Positions 63,801 to 64,000 of a stretch of 64,000 nt of DNA are shown here, one piece after another. This stretch comes from Nonomuraea soli (GTDB lineage Bacteria; Actinomycetota; Actinomycetes; Streptosporangiales; Streptosporangiaceae), in assembly GCF_013761175.1 (NCBI RefSeq), contig NZ_JACDUR010000003.1, forward strand, positions 186,001-250,000, given 5' to 3'. Both the position numbers and the translations under genes were made by a program. The notes beneath the pieces were generated by a model. It was given only the letters and a program-made list of their open reading frames with translations. It did no database searches and had not been told where the DNA came from. Each line of letters begins with the position of its first letter. Position 1 is the first letter of the stretch.

Positions 63801-64000
63801 GCGGTGCTGGTCCTGACCACGATCGTGTTGACGAAGAAGCCGATGAGGGGCGCGATGTCCGGCCGGTCGCGTCCGGCCGTCGGCGCCCCCACGGCGATGT
63901 CATGCTGCCCGGTCACCCGCGAGAGCAGCGCCTGCACGGCGGCGAGCAGCACCATGAACGGGGTCACGCCGTTCTGCCTGGCCAGCTCGCGCAGCCGCCC
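54863..64000 (-). CDS. Nonribosomal peptide synthetase, terminal modules (5' part cut by window edge)
   Basis: 3,045 residues are visible; the gene continues past the right edge. Order: end of a C domain (~1-200); A1 (TSGSTG near 370), T1 (GGHS near 763), C (HHxxxDG near 935), A2 (near 1385), T2 (near 1747), C (HHxxxDG near 1931), A3 (near 2398), T3 (near 2773), thioesterase (GWSFGG near 2903). There are no epimerisation domains. Binding-pocket residues read by hand are DVGDVGAIDK (A1), DVSHVGAVDK (A2) and DTDDMGYNDK (A3). A1 resembles reported arginine codes (DVADVGAIDK) and A3 has four Asp in the pocket, so basic residues such as Arg or a derivative are likely. The last module carries the releasing thioesterase. 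Stop at 54863, four bases before MbtH. Confidence 0.93.
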   Translation of the reverse strand, partial: GRLRELARQNGVTPFMVLLAAVQALLSRVTGQHDIAVGAPTAGRDRPDIAPLIGFFVNTIVVRTSTAADPTFRELLARTRANVLDAFAHQDTPFERVVERLNPVREPGRNPLFDVMVTGDSDASGARPAFGGLDVEPYPCDGGGALFDLTFSLDDSYAGTLEYDAALFDLATVERLADQLVALLVQAADDPDLRISEYELLTEAERRQLARWNSTRLALDPKTGVEAHFESFADAVPDDPAVACGAERLTYGQVEERANRLAHLLIELGAGVDDVVAVCVDRGADAVIAPLAALKAGAAFFPVDPDQPEDRLAAMFAGAGPAVVLTGSGFGTAIPAGPWRVADVADAARQPAHRPERPSSPDALAYVIHTSGSTGLPKGVMVTRRGLANLRADWAARKITAGRWLTVASPSFDVFWGDVVRSLAFGGSLVIAPRAMALDPAELSGALAEERIEAFDSIPAVLHSLAGHVAATGLDLPDLRLLVSGGDALPVADCDALMETFGPRVRVLNAWGATETTIDSTIQEARRGSRTVSGIVPVGSAAANTTVHVLDERGRQVPIGVVGELYVGGLGVARGYAGQPAATAWSFVPDPFAVAPGSRLYRTGDRGRRLPDGSIEFLGRDDDQVKIRGHRVEPGEVRAVLRTHPAVAECHVLAWPDGRDHRLVGYAVPGGDADPAELRDFCNERMPRSMWLTAVVLVEELPRTLSGKIDRSRLPDPGTPGRRTAYEAPRTELERAVAGIWRSVLDLGDTEIGAHDDFFDLGGHSMLATRLRFALHQELGADLPVTAVFEAPTVATLAARIAGAARPDAAIERASREGPLPLSFAQERLWFLWKLAPGSTAYNMPVSVRLRGPLDRDALARALGGIVARHEILRTRYVEADGKPLQVVDPPAPVELGDAAPGEPFDLERGPVMRAGLYRESADEHVLLLLFHHIACDGWSLPVLWDELAALYQGHDLPPLEVQYADHAAHQRSATGDGGLEHWTARLAGLEPLDLPADRPRPHTPAERGDHVLMDLPADGIDRLAREHGVTVYMVLLAAVQALLSRVTGQHDVAVGTPTTGRDHPATEPLIGFFVNTLVLRGDLSGGPDFTELLRRTKESVLEAFEHQDTPFDRIVERLNPVRVPGRNPLFNVLVTYSKDERRDLWTLPGLDVERLDVQVPTAQFDLTFAVHENDTGLHGALHYACELFDRPTAEAMAARLARLLRAAIAAPGEPVARLPLLSAGERALAEGPSRDNEPALLPQVFAAHARRTPDAPAVACGAATWTYAELDREANRIAHHLIARGAGPENVVALALPRSAELIAAILAVLKTGAAYLPLDLTHPRERIASMLRDAGPRLLLTCRSAGVPYGDSLMLEELDGGPEHDPGTPLTPGTAAYVCYTSGSTGTPKGVVLEHRGLANLAANLGERLDAEGGPAHRVLQLVSPGFDVMVSELATAFTRGGCLVIAPSVLTGEELGGFLREQRVSLAHMPPAILATVPRVPYPDLRMLVVGGEGCPAGLMEWWSAGRTMINAYGPTEVTVDVSAWRCEPGTILVGRPLPRIQAHLLDAALQPVPPGSRGELYVGGPGVGRGYLGRPGLTAARFVAWHDGTRLYRTGDLARRLPGGELEFLGRADDQIKLRGHRIEPAEIEHTLGRAPGVTAAAVILRDDRLIAYIVPASANPAAVLSHARTQLPTHLLPAAILPLAALPLTPNGKLDKAALPEPPATKHRPARTPREETLLRLFNDTLNATHLGIDDDFFANGGHSILATRLISRIRGALGATLTIRDLFDHPTVAGLADMLREDARPALRPAAGAERLPLSFTQRRLWFLNRLEDAGDHAQNTLTGLRLRGPLDATALAAALTDVVARHEPLRTIFPEDAGGPYQQILAPAPIGLDPEPVTEGELPELMTGIAAQGFDLTSQTPLRARLFRLTPDEHVLLVVVHHIACDGWSMAPLSRDLAEAYRARLENREPAWRPLPVRYADFALWQDSGDDHLDFWRTTLADLPDQLELPTDRPRPAIAGYHGDTVPFTIPAAVHERMAEVARANGVSLFMVTQAALAALLTRLGAGGDVPIGTAVAGRTDESLDDLVGCFINTLVLRTDTSGDPTFAELLARVRHANLAAYEHQETPFERVVEAVNPTRTLARFPLFQVLLVFQNNAAADLTFPGVETAHEPVAHGTADYDLTLDVIERYDDCGRPEGMDAYLEYAVDLFDRSTAESMADRLLRLLEAAVEEPGTRIGALQVLTFDELDLELTRSRGPRAEPLTVTLPTCFEQQVARIPDEIAVVSGAVRWSYAELNRRANRIAHHLRAQGAGPETLVALALPRSAEMIAAVLGVHKAGAAYLPLDLEHPAERIAYTLDDARPLLVLTTRESAVPYEKVVFLEDVPDAPDHDPGTPPRPEHAAYVIYTSGSSGRPKGVVLEHGGLAHLLNAHRNGLFLAARGERLRIGFVVPLTFDTSWDSMLWLMDGHELHVIDDVTRRTPEDLVDYIDAHGIGFVDLTPVFMEQLVTAGLFAPGRHHPKALMVGGEAVSAGLWQAMLDAPATDSYNYYGQTECTNDSTGYRVRDGEIPLIGRPLVNTEVLLLDDNLLPVPPGVRGELYIGGPGVGRGYLNRPGLTAQRFVAAPGGRRLYRTGDQARRRADGALEFVGRSDNQVKLRGHRIEPAEIENTLGRAPGVAQAAVIVRDDQLVAYVTPEHVDPAELHRHALAHLPTHMLPAAYLPLPVLPLNANGKLDRRALPEPPRAGHRPPRTPREHTVLGLFTEVLERPGLGVNDNFFSAGGHSILAARLISRVRSTLGASLSIRDLFAAPTVAELVDRLAGDGAADDPFDALLPLRTAGSLPPLFCVHPVGGVSWCYSSLLPYVEPDRPVYGLQSTGPDQPSSVHEMAERYLEIIRRVQPEGPYHLLGWSFGGLVAHAMAERLPGQVGLLALLDSYPAFSGAERPGIEDAAEARTLLMDSVGYAADLDEELVATMTETVLHNSKLLDAHRPGRYEGDALLFVATRTWEAGLSADGIWAPHVAGLAVHEIDCDHDAMARAEAMALIWPIVARDRLEA

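Noticed and set aside
54863..64000. Siderophore NRPS
   Set aside because: No hydroxylase for ornithine/lysine, no siderophore uptake genes and no iron-box were seen; the halogenase and arginine-hydroxylase context points elsewhere.

Overview
This is a GC-rich actinomycete chromosome segment, probably from a Streptosporangiaceae-type organism such as Nonomuraea. That placement is an inference from codon use, GTG starts, in-frame TTA (bldA-type) codons and the gene families present. No rRNA, tRNA, CRISPR array or insertion sequence was seen. The right edge cuts a nonribosomal peptide synthetase (NRPS) gene and the left edge cuts a helicase gene.

0-14.3 kb, general metabolism: a truncated DUF3427 helicase, a broken DUF262/DUF1524 (GmrSD-like) gene and a DUF4262 gene. 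Next comes a LacI-regulated sugar ABC importer operon with a secreted glucoamylase-like enzyme; the binding protein and the enzyme both carry a TTA codon near the start. Then LysR and agmatinase-family genes, and a membrane zinc-finger protein coupled to an ABC exporter, closed by a strong terminator. 14.3-22.6 kb: a large unknown protein with two copies of an MGxHTxAW motif, a cadD remnant, an MHS-type transporter, and a PaaX regulator divergent from an acyl-CoA ligase/SDR/amidohydrolase/MaoC catabolic operon.

22.6-29.3 kb (minus strand): a compact RiPP cassette. A 51-aa precursor with a double-glycine leader is followed by an ATP-grasp ligase, a PpiC-related maturation-type protein, a one-TM HlyD-like protein and a C39-peptidase ABC exporter. 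An alpha/beta hydrolase and a cation/proton antiporter lie upstream.

29.4-38.4 kb: an amino-acid tailoring operon (two Fe/2OG oxygenases including a VioC-type arginine hydroxylase, a methyltransferase, MbtH, an SDR, a small secreted peptide), an AfsR-type SARP regulator with a TTA codon, a LuxR-like regulator and a phosphodiesterase.

38.4-54.7 kb is the most unusual part. One minus-strand operon has a ThiS-PP-loop sulfur-transfer-type fusion, a methyltransferase-aminotransferase fusion, an M28 metallopeptidase and an exporter. Beside it is a 47-aa CxxC peptide with its own promoter. A second minus-strand operon runs from the NRPS through MbtH, a flavin halogenase, its reductase, a B12-radical SAM RiPP enzyme, a methyltransferase, a nucleotidyltransferase-like protein, an M16 peptidase, two related tiny basic peptides (16 and 20 aa) and an NDK-like protein. 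Two FemAB/GNAT-like ligases lie between the operons. 54.9-64 kb: the C-terminal modules of the NRPS (C-A-T-C-A-T-C-A-T-TE visible).

The working picture is a peptide natural product built by an NRPS that uses guanidino-type residues, with ribosomally made mini-peptides probably supplying or scaffolding modified building blocks. That linkage is inference; the gene content and coupling are read from the sequence.
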